This document shows, one piece after another, positions 1 through 9,880 of a DNA stretch of 64,000 nucleotides; position 1 is the stretch's first letter, and every line of letters starts with the position of its first letter. Location of the stretch: the NCBI RefSeq assembly GCF_048771995.1, contig NC_133026.1, positions 151,675,001 to 151,739,000 on the forward strand. Direction: 5' to 3'. Below the pieces are notes generated by a model. The model was not told the origin of the DNA, did not search any database, and was given only the letters and a program-made list of their open reading frames with translations. A program made the translations under genes and the position numbers. Origin of the DNA: Taeniopygia guttata (lineage: Eukaryota > Chordata > Aves > Passeriformes > Estrildidae).

Positions 1-47
1 AACCCAGGGAACCCCAACCCCAGCATCTGCCTGGTGGCCGTGGCCGT
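1..47 (+). CDS. BOP1: possible 3' end of the preceding BOP1 exon, or one of its tandem copies
   Basis: The segment reads NPNPSICLVAVAV and is followed by a good donor (GTGAGT at 48-53), with a phase-2 end that joins correctly to the exon at 1147 (GT+G = Val, then Asp-Glu-Gln). It matches the family's WNPxPxxCLVA segment. Two further copies with donors at 149 and 231 follow, and the bases just upstream of this copy do not give the expected Trp. The authentic exon end may therefore lie left of the window, with this being a decoy copy. Confidence 0.35.
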
Positions 48-236
48 GTGAGTGTCCCGGGATCATTCCCAGGGATCATTCCCAGATTTCCCGGGAATCC
101 CAACCCCTGGAACCCCAACCCCTCCCTCTGCCTGGTGGCCGTGGCCGTGTGAGTGTCCCGGGATCATTCCCAGATTTCCCGGGAATCCCAACCCCTGGAA
201 TTCCAACCCCGGCATCTGCCTGGTGACTGTGTGAGT
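1..236 (+). repeat. tandem copies of a BOP1 exon end with donor site
   Basis: Three diverged ~90-bp units, each with CTGCCTGGTG... and a GTGAGT donor at 48, 149 and 231. The third has lost the GCCGTGGCC segment. See the first findings. Confidence 0.8.
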
Positions 237-1146
237 CCCCTGGGATCATCCCCGTGGATCGTTCCCAGGGATCATTCCCAGATTTCCCTGATCCCAGAGG
301 ATTCCCTGATCCCAGATTTCCCATTTCCCAGGGAAGAGCAGCTGCTTTTGGGGGGAATTCCCTGATCCCAAAGGATTCCCTGATCCCCCTGATCCCGGAC
401 TCCCCCTGATCCCGGATCCCCCCTGATCCCGGATTTCCCCTGATCCCGGATTCCCCCTGATCCCGGATTTTCCATTCCCCAGGGATGAGCAGCTGCTTTT
501 GGGGGGAATTCCCTGATCCCAAAGGATTCCCTGATCCCAAAGGATTCCCTGATCCCGGACTCCCCCTGATCCCAAAGGATTCCCTGATCCCGGACTCCCC
601 CTGATCCCAGATTTCCCATTCCCAGGGAAGAGCAGCTGCTTTTGGGGGGAATTCCCTGATCCCAAAGGATTCCCTGATCCCAGATTTCCCCTGATCCCGG
701 ATTCCCCCTGATCCCAGATTCCCCCTGATCCCGGATTTTCTGTTCCCCAGGGATGAGCAGCTGCTTTTGGGGGGAATTCCCTGATCCCAAAGGATTCCCT
801 GATCCTGGATTTCCCCTGATCCCGGATTTCCCTGATCCCGGATTTTCCATTCCCCAGGGATGAGCAGCTGTTTTTGGGGGGAATTCCCTGATCCCAAAGG
901 ATTCCCTTATCCCAGATTTCCCCTGATCCCAAATTCCCCCTGATCCTGGATTTCCTGTGATCCCAGATGCCCCCTGATCCTGGATCCCCCCACCCCGATC
1001 CCAGATTTCCCATTCCCCAGGGAAGAGCAGCTGCTTTTGGGGGGAATTCCCTGATCCCAAAGGATTCCCTGATCCCAAGGGATTCCCTGATCCCGGATTT
1101 CCGCTGATCCCAGATTCCCCCTGATCCCGGATTTTCCATTCCCCAG
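237..1146 (+). repeat. BOP1 intron array, TGATCCC units with six decoy acceptors
   Basis: Short TGATCCCGGATTTCCCC units interrupted by six ~30-bp copies of the 5' edge of the exon at 1147. Acceptor AGs lie at 330, 481, 624, 749, 856 and 1019, each followed by GGRAGAGCAGCTGC or GGATGAGCAGCTGC. Confidence 0.9.
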
Positions 1147-1327
1147 GGATGAGCAGGTGCTCCTGGTGAATCCGGGCCTCGGGGACCGGCTGCTGGTGGC
1201 GGCCACGGATCAGCTCCTGGATTCCTGGGAAGCTCCGGAGGAGGAGCGGATCCAGCCGGTGCGCTGGATCCCGGCCAGCCCCGAGGAGCGCGGGAAGGGG
1301 ATCCGGCTGCTGGTGCAGCACGACAAG
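1147..1327 (+). CDS. BOP1: BOP1 exon (first complete one in window)
   Basis: 181 nt, acceptor CCCCAG at 1141-1146, donor GTGGGA at 1328. One base completes a codon, then 60 codons: [16 protein letters not shown]... to ...[10 protein letters not shown], ending in phase 0. It encodes the strand-turn region of an inner propeller blade and the acidic EAPEEER linker. The intron to the left carries six degenerate copies of this exon's first ~25 bases. Confidence 0.95.
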
Positions 1328-4300
1328 GTGGGATCGGCGTTCCCGGGATCCGGATGGGATCGGCGATCCCGGGATCTGGATGGGATTGGTGTTTTCGGGA
1401 TCTGGCTGGGATCAGCATTCCTGGGATCCGGCTGGGATCAGCGTTCCTGGGATCCGGATGGGATCAGCGTTCCCAGGATCTGGCTGGGATTGGCATTCCC
1501 AGGATCCGGCTGGGATTGGTGTTCCCGGGATCGGGTGGGATTGGTGTTCCCGGAATCTGGGTGGGATCGGCATTCCCGGGATCCAGCTGGGATCAGCATT
1601 CCCGGGATCAGGTGGGATCTGCGTTCCTGGGATCCGGCTGGGATTGGCATTCCCAGGATTGGGTGGGATCGGCATTCCCGGGATCCGGGTGGGATCGGTG
1701 TTCCCAGGATTGGGTGGGATCGGCATTCCCGGGATCTGGCTGGGATCGGTGTTCCCGGGATCCAGCTGGGATCGACATTCCCAGGGTTTGGGTGGGAATA
1801 ACAATCCTGGGATCCAGGTGGGATCAGAATTCCCAGGATCCTGGTGGGATCGGCATTCCGGGGATTTGGGGTTTTGTGGCTCAATCCCAGCTCCGGGATC
1901 CAGGGAGGGGCTTTGTTCCCACATCTGCAATTCCAAGAGGATCCTTGTTCCCAGCTCCACGTCCCGAGGGATCCCTTCCCATTCCCAGGAATCCTGGGAA
2001 GTGCTGGAGCCTTTCCCAGCAGGGGGATCCTCCCCATCCCTGTTTTCTGGGAACATTTCCCGGAGCCGCAGGAATTCCAGCTGGGATCAGCTTCTCCCGG
2101 GAATCCTCGGCCTCAGTCCCTGCCCTGCTTCCCGAGGCCCCAAATCCCGGAATTCCAGCCCTTTCCAGGGGAATATTCCCAAAAATCCCAACCCGAAGCC
2201 ATTCCCTAGGTCCTGTCCATGTTTTCCATGGGAGCAGATCCCGCCCTGGATCCCCCTGGATCCCCTCAATCCCGCTTTTCTCCGGGATGAGCCCCAACAG
2301 ATCCCTCAGCTTCCGGGAATTCCCCCATTCCCAACCCCATTCCCAACCCCATTCCCAATCCCATTCCCATCTCTGGCCCCACCAACCAAACCCTTACCCC
2401 TTCCCTGATCCCGCTATTCCCACCCCGAGGAGCTCTGGGACATTCCAGAGGGTCGGGATTTTGGGATCTCACCTGGATCCTGATCCCAATTCATTCCCAT
2501 TCCCAATCCCATTCCCATTCCCGTTCCCAGCCGGTGACGCAGGTGACGTGGCACGGCCGGGGCGATTCCCAGGCCTCAGTGGTGATCCATAGGGTCGGGA
2601 TTTCGGGATCCCATTCCCATTCCCAATCCCATTCCCCTTCCCAGCCGGTGACGCAGGTGACATGGCATGGCCGGGGCGATTCCCATTCCATAGGTGGTGA
2701 TCCATAGGGTCGGGATTTCGGGATCCCATTCCCAATCCCATTCCTGTTCCCATTCCCAATCCCATTTCCGTTCCCATTCCCGTTCCCAGCCGGTGACACA
2801 GGTGACGTGGCACGGCCGGGGCGATTACTGGGCCTCGGTGGTGATCCATAGGGTCGGGATTTCGGGATCCCATTCCCGTTCCCATTCCCATTCCCGTTCC
2901 CAGCCGGTGACGCAGGTGACGTGGCACGGCAAGGGCGATTCCCAGGCCTCAGTGGTGATCCATAGGGTCGGGATTTTGGGATTTCACCCGGATCCTGATC
3001 CCAATCCCATTCCCATTCCCGATCGGTGGTGATCCATAGGGTCGGGATTTCGGGATCCCATTCCCATTCCATAGGTGGTGATCCATAGTGTCGGGATTTC
3101 GGGATCCCAATCCCATTCCCAATCCCATTCCCATTCCCAATCCCATTCCCGTTCCCAGCCGGTGACACAGGTGACGTGGCACGGCCGGGGCGATTCCCAG
3201 GCCTCGGTGGTGATCCATAGGGTCGGGATTTCGGGATCCCATTCCCAATCCCGATCCCAATCCCGTTCCCGTCCCCAGCCGGTGACACAGGTGACGTGGC
3301 ACGGCCGGGGCGATTACTGGGCCTCGGTGGTGATCCATAGGGTCGGGATTTCAGGATCCCATTCCCATTCCTGATCCCATTCCCATTCCCGTTCCCAGCC
3401 GGTGACGCAGGTGACGTGGCACGGCCGGGGTGATTCCCAGGCCTCGGTGGTGATCCATAGGGTCGGGATTTTGGGATCTCATCTGGATCCCATTCCCATT
3501 CCCGTTCCCAGCCGGTGACGCCGGTGACGTGGCCCGATCCCATTCCCAATCCCATTCCCATTCCCGTTCCCGTTCCCAATCCCATTCCCATTCCCATTCC
3601 CGTTCCCAGCCAGTGACGCAGGTGACGTGGCCCGATCCCATTCCCATTCCCAATCCCATTCCCATTCCCGTTCCCGTTCCCAGCCGGTGACACAGGTGAC
3701 GTGGCACGGCCGGGGCGATTACTGGGCCTCGGTGGTGATCCATAGGGTCGGGATTTCGGGATCCCATTCCCATTCCATAGGTGGTGATCCATAGGGTCGG
3801 GATTTCGGGATCCCATTCCCATTCCCGTTCCCGTTCCCGTTCCCAGCCGGTGACGCAGGTGACCTGGCACGGCCGGGGCGATTCCCAGGCCTCGGTGGTG
3901 ATCCATAGGGTTGGGATTTTGGGATCCCATTCCCATTCCATAGGTGGTGATCCATAGGGTTGGGATTTCAGGATCTCACCCTGATCCTGATCCCAATCCC
4001 ATTCCCAATCCCAATCCCATTCCCATTCCCGTTCCCGTTCCCAGCCGGTGACACAGGTGACGTGGCACGGCCGGGGCGATTACTGGGCCTCGGTGGTGAT
4101 CCATAGGGTCGGGATTTTGGGATCCCATTCCCATTCCATAGGTGGTGATCCATAGGGTCGGGATTTCAGGATCCCATTCCCATTCCATAGGTGGTGATCC
4201 ATAGGGTCGGGATTTCGGGATCCCATTCCCATTCCATAGGTGGTGATCCATAGGGTCGGGATTTCGGGATCCCAATCCCAATCCCGATCCCAATCCCGAT

Positions 4301-7300
4301 CCCGTTCCCAGCTGGTGACGCAGGTGACCTGGCACGGCCGGGGCGATTCCCAGGCCTCGGTGGTGATCCATAGGGTCGGGATTTCGGGATCTCACTTGGA
4401 TCCCAATGCCATTCCCATCCCAAGGAGCTCTGGGATGATCCAGAGGATCAGGATCTCAGGATCTCACCTGGATCCCATTCCCAATCCCATTCCCATTCCC
4501 GTTCCCAGCCGGTGACACAGGTGACGTGGCACGGCTGGGGCGATTACTGGGCCTCGGTGGTGATCCATAGGGTCGGGATTTCGGGATCCCATTCCCAATC
4601 CCAATCCCGTTCCCATTCCCAGCCAGTGACGCAGGTGATGTGGCCCAATCCCATTCCCAATCCCAATCCCGATCCCATTCCCATTCCCAGCCGGTGACGC
4701 AGGTGACGTGGCACAGCCGGGGCGATTCCCGGGCCTCGGTGGTGATTCATAGGGTCGGGATTTCGGGATCCCATTCCCATTCCCGATCCCAATCCCATTC
4801 CCAATCCCATTCCTGTTCCCAATCCCATTCCCATTCCCATTCCCGTTCCCAGCCGGTGACGCAGGTGACGTGGCACAGCCGGGGCGATTACTGGGCCTCG
4901 GTGGTGATCCATAGGGTCGGGATTTTGGGATCTCACCCGGATCCTGATCCCATTCCTATCCTGAGGAGCTCTGGGATGATCCAGAGGATCAGGATCTCAG
5001 GATCTCACCTGGATCCCATTCCCATTCCCATTCCCATTCCCGTTCCCAGCCGGTGACACAGGTGACGTGGCACGGCCGGGGCGATTACTGGGCCTCGGTG
5101 GTGATCCATAGGGTCGGGATTTCGGGATCCCATTCCCAATCCTGATCCCAATCCCGTTCCCGTTCCCAGCCGGTGACGCAGGTGACGTGGCACGGCAAGG
5201 GCGATTACTGGGCCTCGGTGGTGCGGAACCCCGGCGGGCGGCAGGTGCTGATCCACCAGAGCAGCCGGCGCTGGAGCCAGAACCCGTTCCGGAAAAGCCC
5301 GGGAATGATCCAGTGCGTGCGCTTCCACCCGCTCCGGCCCTACTTCCTGGTGGCCTCCCAGCGCTCCGTGCGCATCTACAACCTCCTGCGCCAGGAGCTC
5401 ACCAAGAAGCTCCAGAGCAACTGCCAGTGGATCTCCAGCATGGCCGTGCACCCCGGAGGTGCGGGATAGATCCGGGAGTGCCGGGATCCCTGCGGGGAAT
5501 CCGGGTTTTTTCCCTGATTCCCGGTTTTTTCCCTAGGGGACAACGTGATCTGCGGGAGCTACGACAGCAAGCTGGCCTGGTTCGACCTGGACCTGTCCAC
5601 GCGGCCCTACCGGCTGCTGCGGTGAGCGCCGGCGGTGTTCCGATGCTTACTGGGATCCGACGGGATCCGTTGGGATCCACCGGGGTCGTCCCAGCAATGT
5701 TCCTGGTGTCCCGGCTCTCCCTGGATTCCCGGGATCCACCGGGGTCATCCCAGCGGCATTCCCGGTGTCCCAACTCTCCCTGGCTTCCCGGGATCCCCCA
5801 GAATCCGCCGGGATCCGCTGGGGTTGTCCTGGCGGCATTCCCAGTATTCTGGCTCTCCCTAGCTTCCCGGGATCTGCCAGGATCCACCGGGATCATCCCG
5901 GTGGTGTTCCCGGTGTCCCGGCTCTCCCTGGCTTCCCGGGATCCACCAGGCTCTGCCGGGGTCATTCTGGCACCGTTCCTGGTGTCCCGGCTCTCCCTGG
6001 ATTCCCGGGATCCGCTGGGATCATCCCGGCGGCATTCCCGGTGTCCCGGCTCTCCCTGGATTCCCCTCTGTTTTCCTGGCGCTGACTCCCATTTTTCCCT
6101 GGTGTTTTCCCGGTGTTCCCCAATGTTTTCCCGGTGTTTCCCCCGGTGTTTCCCCTGGTGTTTTTCCCAGTGTTTTCCCAGTGTTTTTCCTGGTGTTTTC
6201 CTGGTGTTTTCCCAGACTCGTGACTCCCATTTTTCCCGGTGTTTTCCCCAGTGTTTTTCCCAGTGTTTTCCTGGTGTTTTCCCAGACTCTGTCACCTGTT
6301 TTTCCCAGTGTTTTCCCGGCTCTGACTCCCATTTTTCCTGGTGTTTTCCCGGTGTTTTTCCCAGTGTTTCCCCTGGTGTTTTTCCCAGTGTTTTCCCAGT
6401 GTTTTTCCTGGTGTTTTCCTGGTGTTTTCCCAGACTCGTGACTCCCATTTTTCCCGGTGTTTTCCCCAGTGTTTACCCAGTATTTTTCCCAGTGTTTTTC
6501 CCAGTGTTTTCCCAGACTCTGACACCCGTTTTTCCCGCTGTTTTCCCGGCTCTGACTCCCATTTTTCCTGGTGTTTTCCCTGTTTTTTTTCCCAGTGTTT
6601 TTCCTAGTGTTTTCCCGGTGTTTTCCTGGTGTTTTCCCAGTGTTTTTCCCGGTGTTTTCCTGGCTCTGACTCCTATTTTTCCTGGTGTTTCTCCGGTGTT
6701 TTTCCCAATGTTTTCTTGGTGTTTTTCCCGGTGTTTTCCCGGCACTGACTCCCATTTTTCCCAGGGTTTCCCAGTGTTTTCCCGGTGTTTTCTCAGGCTC
6801 TGATTCCCATTTTTCCCTGGTGTTTTCTCGGTGTTTCCCCAATGTTTTTCCCAGTGTTTTCCTGGTGTTTCCCCGCTGTTTCCCCGCTGTTTTCCCGGTG
6901 TTTCCCGGCGCTGACTCCCATTTTTCCTGGGCTCTGATTCCCATTTTTCCCGCTGTTTCCCCGCTGTTTCCCCGGTATTTCCCCGCTGTTTTCCCGGTGT
7001 TTCCCCGCTGTTTCCCCACTGTTTCCCGCTGTTTCCGGGCGCTGACTCCGGCTGTCCCGCAGGCACCACGGCCGCGCCGTGCGCTCGGTGGCGTTCCACC
7101 GGCGGTATCCGCTCTTCGCCTCTGGCTCCGACGACGGCTCCGTCATCGTCTGCCACGGAATGGTCTACAAGTACGGGAATATCCCGGGAATTCCGGGTGG
7201 GATCTGTGGGTGGGATTCGTGGGATCCATGGGAATCCCGGGATTTATCGATGGGATTGTCAGATTTATGGGATTCATGGCAAGTACGGGATTTATTTATG

Positions 7301-9215
7301 GGATTTATGGATTTATTTATGGAATTTATGGATTTATTTATGGGATTTATGGATTTATTTATGGGAATTACGGGATTTATTTGTGGGAATTATGGGAATT
7401 ACGGGATTTATTTCTGAGATTTGCAGGATTCACGGGAATTCTGGGATTTATTTGTGGGATTTCTGGGATTCACGGGAATTCCGGGATCTATTTATGGGAT
7501 TTACAGGATTTATGGGTAATTTCAGGATTTATTTATGGGATTTCTGGGATTAACAGGAATTCCCATTCCCAGTGTCAGAATTGCTGTTCTTACACCTGGA
7601 GTTCCCATTCCTGGTGTCGGAATTCCCATTCCCAGTGTCAGAATTCCCATTCCCACTGTGAGAATTCCTATTCCTGGTGTCAGAATTCCCATTCCCAGTG
7701 TCAGAATTCCCATTCCTGGAGTGGAGCTCCCACTCCCGGTGCGGCATTCCCATTGTTCCGGGTGGGAATTCCCACTGCTGGTGTCGGAATTCCCATCGTT
7801 CCGGGCGGGAATTCTCGCTGTGGGTGTCGGAATTCCCATCGTTCCGGGCGGGAATTCCGGCTGCGGGTGGGAATTCCAGCTCCAGGTGAGGAGTTCAGGT
7901 CGTTCCGGGTGTTAAATTCCCATCATTCCGGGTGGGAATTCCGGCTGTGGGTGGGAATTTCAGCTCCGGGTGTGGTGTTCCCGTTGTTTTGGGCGGGAAT
8001 TCCTGCTCTGGGTGTCGGAATTCCCTCTGTGGGTGTCGGAATTCCCGTTGTTTTGGGTGGGAATTCCCATCTTTCCGGGTGGGAATTCCCACTGCGGGTG
8101 TTGGAATGCTCATCGTTCTGGGCAGGAATTCCTGCTCCCGGTGCGGGGTTCCTGTCGTTCCAGGTGGGAATTCCCACTGCGGGTGTTGGAATTCCCATCA
8201 TTCCAGGCGGGAATTCCCGCTGTGGGTGTCGGAATTCCCATCGTTCTGGGTGGGAATTCCCGCTCCCGGTGCGGGGTTCCTGTCATTCTGGGTGGGAATT
8301 CCTGCTGCGGGTGTTGGAATTCCCGTCGTTCCGGGTGGGAATTCCGGCTCTGGGTGTGGGGTTCCCGTCGTTCCGGGTGGGAATTCCCACTGTGGGTGTC
8401 GGAATTCCCGTTGTTCCGGGTGGGAATTCCTGCTGCGGGTGGGAATTCCGGCTCTGGGTGTGGGGTTCCCATCGTTCTGGGTGGGAATTCCTGCTGCAGG
8501 TGTCGGAATTCCATCTCTGGGTGCGGGGTTCCCGTTGTTCTGGGTGGGAGTTCCCATCATTCCGGGTGGGAATTTTCGTTCTGGGTGGGAATTCCGGCTC
8601 TGGGTGTGGGGTTCCCATCGTTCTGGCTGGGAATTCCTGCTGCGGGTGTCGGAATTCCCGTTGTTCCCGGTGGGAATTCTGGCTCTGGGTGCAGGGTTCC
8701 CATCATTCTGGGTGGGAGTTTCCATAATTCCAGGTGGGAATTCTGGCTGTGGGTGGGAATTTCGGCTCTGGGTGCAGGGTTCCCACCATTCCGGCTGGGA
8801 ATTCCCACTGCAGATGGGAATTCCAGCTCCAGGTGTGGGGTTCCCATCATTCCGGGTGGGAATTTTCGTTCTGGGTGGGAATTCCGGCTCTGGGTGTGGG
8901 ATTCCTGTCATTCTGGGTGGGAATTATGGCTGTGGGTGGGAATTCTGGCTCTGGGCGGGAATTCCTGCTCCGGGTGTCAGAATTCCCATCGTTCTGGGTG
9001 GGAATTCCGGCTGTGGGGTGGTAATTCCATGGATTCCGGTGTGAATTCCGTGTGTCCGCAGTGACCTGCTGCAGAACGCGCTGCTGGTGCCGCTGAAGGT
9101 GCTGAAGGGCCACAGCCCCCGCCTGGAGCTCGGCGTCCTCGACGTCGCCTTCCACCCCCAGCAGCCCTGGCTCTTCTCCGCCGGCGCCGACGGCACCCTG
9201 CGCCTCTACACCTGA
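1147..9215 (+). CDS. BOP1: BOP1 ribosome biogenesis factor, C-terminal WD40 part (5 exons, 5' end outside window)
   Basis: Joined exons 1147-1327, 5170-5458, 5537-5621, 7063-7170 and 9062-9215 give 271 codons plus TGA after one leading base that completes a codon. All borders are GT..AG and all phases agree. The product is recognisable as the C-terminal beta-propeller of BOP1: LNPxLGDRLL-like start, [74 protein letters not shown] at the end. Human BOP1 has about 746 residues, so roughly the last third is here. By family knowledge BOP1 acts in the nucleolus in the PES1-BOP1-WDR12 (PeBoW) complex for 5.8S/28S rRNA maturation and 60S assembly. It is convergent with MROH1, as in human. The real exons are intact. 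The oddity is in the introns, which are packed with tandem arrays carrying copies of the exon borders. The upstream exons lie outside the window. Confidence 0.96.
1328..1890 (+). repeat. BOP1 intron ~27-bp minisatellite beginning at the donor
   Basis: Units of the type GGGATCGGCATTCCCGGGATCC. The first unit starts at the authentic donor (GTGGGATCGGCGTTCCC). Confidence 0.85.
1960..2340 (+). repeat. dispersed repeat, + copy (partner inverted at ~25960-26330)
   Basis: About 370 bp resembling the reverse complement of 25960-26330 almost throughout, including shared blocks around CATTTCCCGGAGCCGCAGGA and CTTCCCGAGGCCCCAAATCC. The family was not recognised. Confidence 0.8.
2341..5169 (+). repeat. 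BOP1 intron array with 18 decoy acceptor/exon copies
   Basis: CCCATTCCCAATCCC spacer alternates with ~95-bp units holding CAG|CCGGTGACGCAGGTGACG and about 54 bases of exon sequence, then GTGATCCATAGGGTCGGG. Copies begin near 2527, 2641, 2790, 2899, 3157, 3281, 3399, 3511, 3609, 3681, 3845, 4050, 4311, 4506, 4620, 4690, 4850 and 5048. The true exon at 5170 is the last unit. Confidence 0.93.
5170..5458 (+). CDS. BOP1: BOP1 exon with VTWHGKGDY blade
   Basis: 289 nt, acceptor TTCCCAG ending 5169, donor GTGCGG at 5459. It starts in phase 0 with [18 protein letters not shown] and ends HPGG split after one base. It carries the highly conserved [20 protein letters not shown] segment. The first 54 bases are the template of the upstream decoy array, and divergence begins exactly after the codons for SVV. 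Confidence 0.97.
5537..5621 (+). CDS. BOP1: BOP1 exon, [11 protein letters not shown] blade
   Basis: 85 nt, acceptor CCCTAG ending 5536, donor GTGAGC at 5622. It encodes [20 protein letters not shown] and STRPYRLLR, nearly invariant in vertebrate BOP1. The preceding intron is only 78 bp, the single BOP1 intron here without an array. Confidence 0.97.
5622..6085 (+). repeat. BOP1 intron ~60-bp minisatellite
   Basis: About seven units of GTGTCCCGGCTCTCCCTGG... CGGGATCC... Confidence 0.8.
6086..7050 (+). repeat. BOP1 intron GTTTTCCC minisatellite
   Basis: Units of 15-20 bp, GTTTTCCCGGTG/GTTTTTCCCA, interrupted by CTCTGACTCCCATTTTTCC blocks. Pyrimidine-rich right up to the acceptor. Confidence 0.85.
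7063..7170 (+). CDS. BOP1: BOP1 exon, [16 protein letters not shown]
   Basis: 108 nt, acceptor CCGCAG ending 7062, donor GTACGG at 7171. It encodes [20 protein letters not shown] and [15 protein letters not shown], a WD-type blade with the SGSDDGSV turn. It ends in phase 2 and joins to the last exon as Asn-Asp-Leu-Leu-Gln. Confidence 0.97.
7175..7560 (+). repeat. BOP1 intron GGGATTTATTTATG array
   Basis: 14-28-bp AT-richer units. The first contains a second CAAGTACGGGA like the authentic donor at 7169. Confidence 0.8.
7561..9045 (+). repeat. BOP1 intron ~42-bp GGGTGGGAATTCC minisatellite
   Basis: About 35 units of GGGTGGGAATTCCCGCTGCG followed by GGTGTCGGAATTCCCATCG-type sequence. Confidence 0.88.
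9062..9215 (+). CDS. BOP1: BOP1 last coding exon with stop
   Basis: 154 nt, acceptor CCGCAG ending 9061. It reads [17 protein letters not shown] and then [27 protein letters not shown] followed by TGA at 9213-9215. This is the closing WD40 blade of BOP1, with the family's short tail after the last Thr. An AATAAA follows 95 bases downstream. Confidence 0.97.
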
Positions 9216-9310
9216 GCCCCGATCCCACGGGATCCGCCGGGATCCGGAGGGATCCACCCCGATCCGGAGGGATCCGCAGGGATCCGCCGCCTCAGGAACG
9301 CACCGCGCTC

Positions 9311-9316
9311 AATAAA
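9311..9316 (+). terminator. BOP1 proximal poly(A) signal AATAAA
   Basis: First canonical AATAAA after the BOP1 stop codon, 95 bases downstream, followed by a T-rich run. It is the most likely cleavage signal of BOP1; the later copies are alternatives. Confidence 0.85.
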
Positions 9317-9639
9317 GGCTTTTTTTGGATGTAATTCCCGGCTCTTTGCGTCCCGAATTCCCCAATATTCCCAGTCCCATCCCCACATTTCCTACCCCTG
9401 ACGTTCCCCGTGGGAATCTGCTGGGATCCAGCGGGATCCGCAGGGATCCGCCGCCTCAGGAAGGCACTGCGCTCAATTAAGGCGTTTTTTGGATACGATC
9501 CCGGGATCTTCACGTCCCAAATTCCCCAATGTTCCCAGTCCCACATCCCTCAGTGTTCTCATTCCCACATTCCCTACCCCTGACATTCCCATGGGAATCT
9601 GCCGGGATCCAGCGGGATCCAGTGGGATTCACTGCGCTC

Positions 9640-9645
9640 AATAAA
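9640..9645 (+). terminator. duplicate poly(A) signal AATAAA (module 3)
   Basis: Canonical hexamer in the third copy of the 3' UTR module. The second copy (9475-9480) is mutated to AATTAA. Confidence 0.6.
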
Positions 9646-9823
9646 GGTTCATTTTGGATACGATCCCGGGATCTTCGTGTCCCGAATTCCCCAATATTCC
9701 CATTCCCACATCCCTCAGTGTTCCCAGTCCCATTCCCACATTCCTGGCACCTGACATTCCCGGGATCCAGAGGGATCCGGAGGGATCCAGAGGGATCCGC
9801 CGCCTGTGGAATTCACCACGCTC

Positions 9824-9829
9824 AATAAA
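9824..9829 (+). terminator. duplicate poly(A) signal AATAAA (module 4)
   Basis: Canonical hexamer followed by GGCTTTTTTGGG, as in module 1. It is the last possible BOP1 end before the intergenic array. Confidence 0.6.
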
Positions 9830-9880
9830 GGCTTTTTTGGGATGTCATTCCCGGGATCTTCGTGTCCCGAATTCCCCAAA

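Larger units (their letters stand above)
9216..9880 (+). repeat. BOP1 3' UTR: four tandem poly(A)-signal modules
   Basis: Four diverged copies of a roughly 170-bp module, each with GGGATCC-rich sequence, the core CGCTCAATAAAGG followed by a T-run, and then CGATCCCGGGATCTTCGTGT-like sequence. Signals are AATAAA at 9311-9316, AATTAA (variant) at 9475-9480, AATAAA at 9640-9645 and AATAAA at 9824-9829. The repeated unit includes the cleavage region, so several 3' ends are possible. Confidence 0.85.

Noticed and set aside
1844..2209. Open frame in the dispersed repeat ([15 protein letters not shown]...)
   Set aside because: The same reading appears antisense at 25594-26472 because the element is shared; no protein family recognised, so it is treated as a repeat rather than a gene.
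2491..3936. 481-codon frame resembling a low-complexity Gly/Asn protein
   Set aside because: Antisense of the BOP1 decoy array; no splice logic or conservation.
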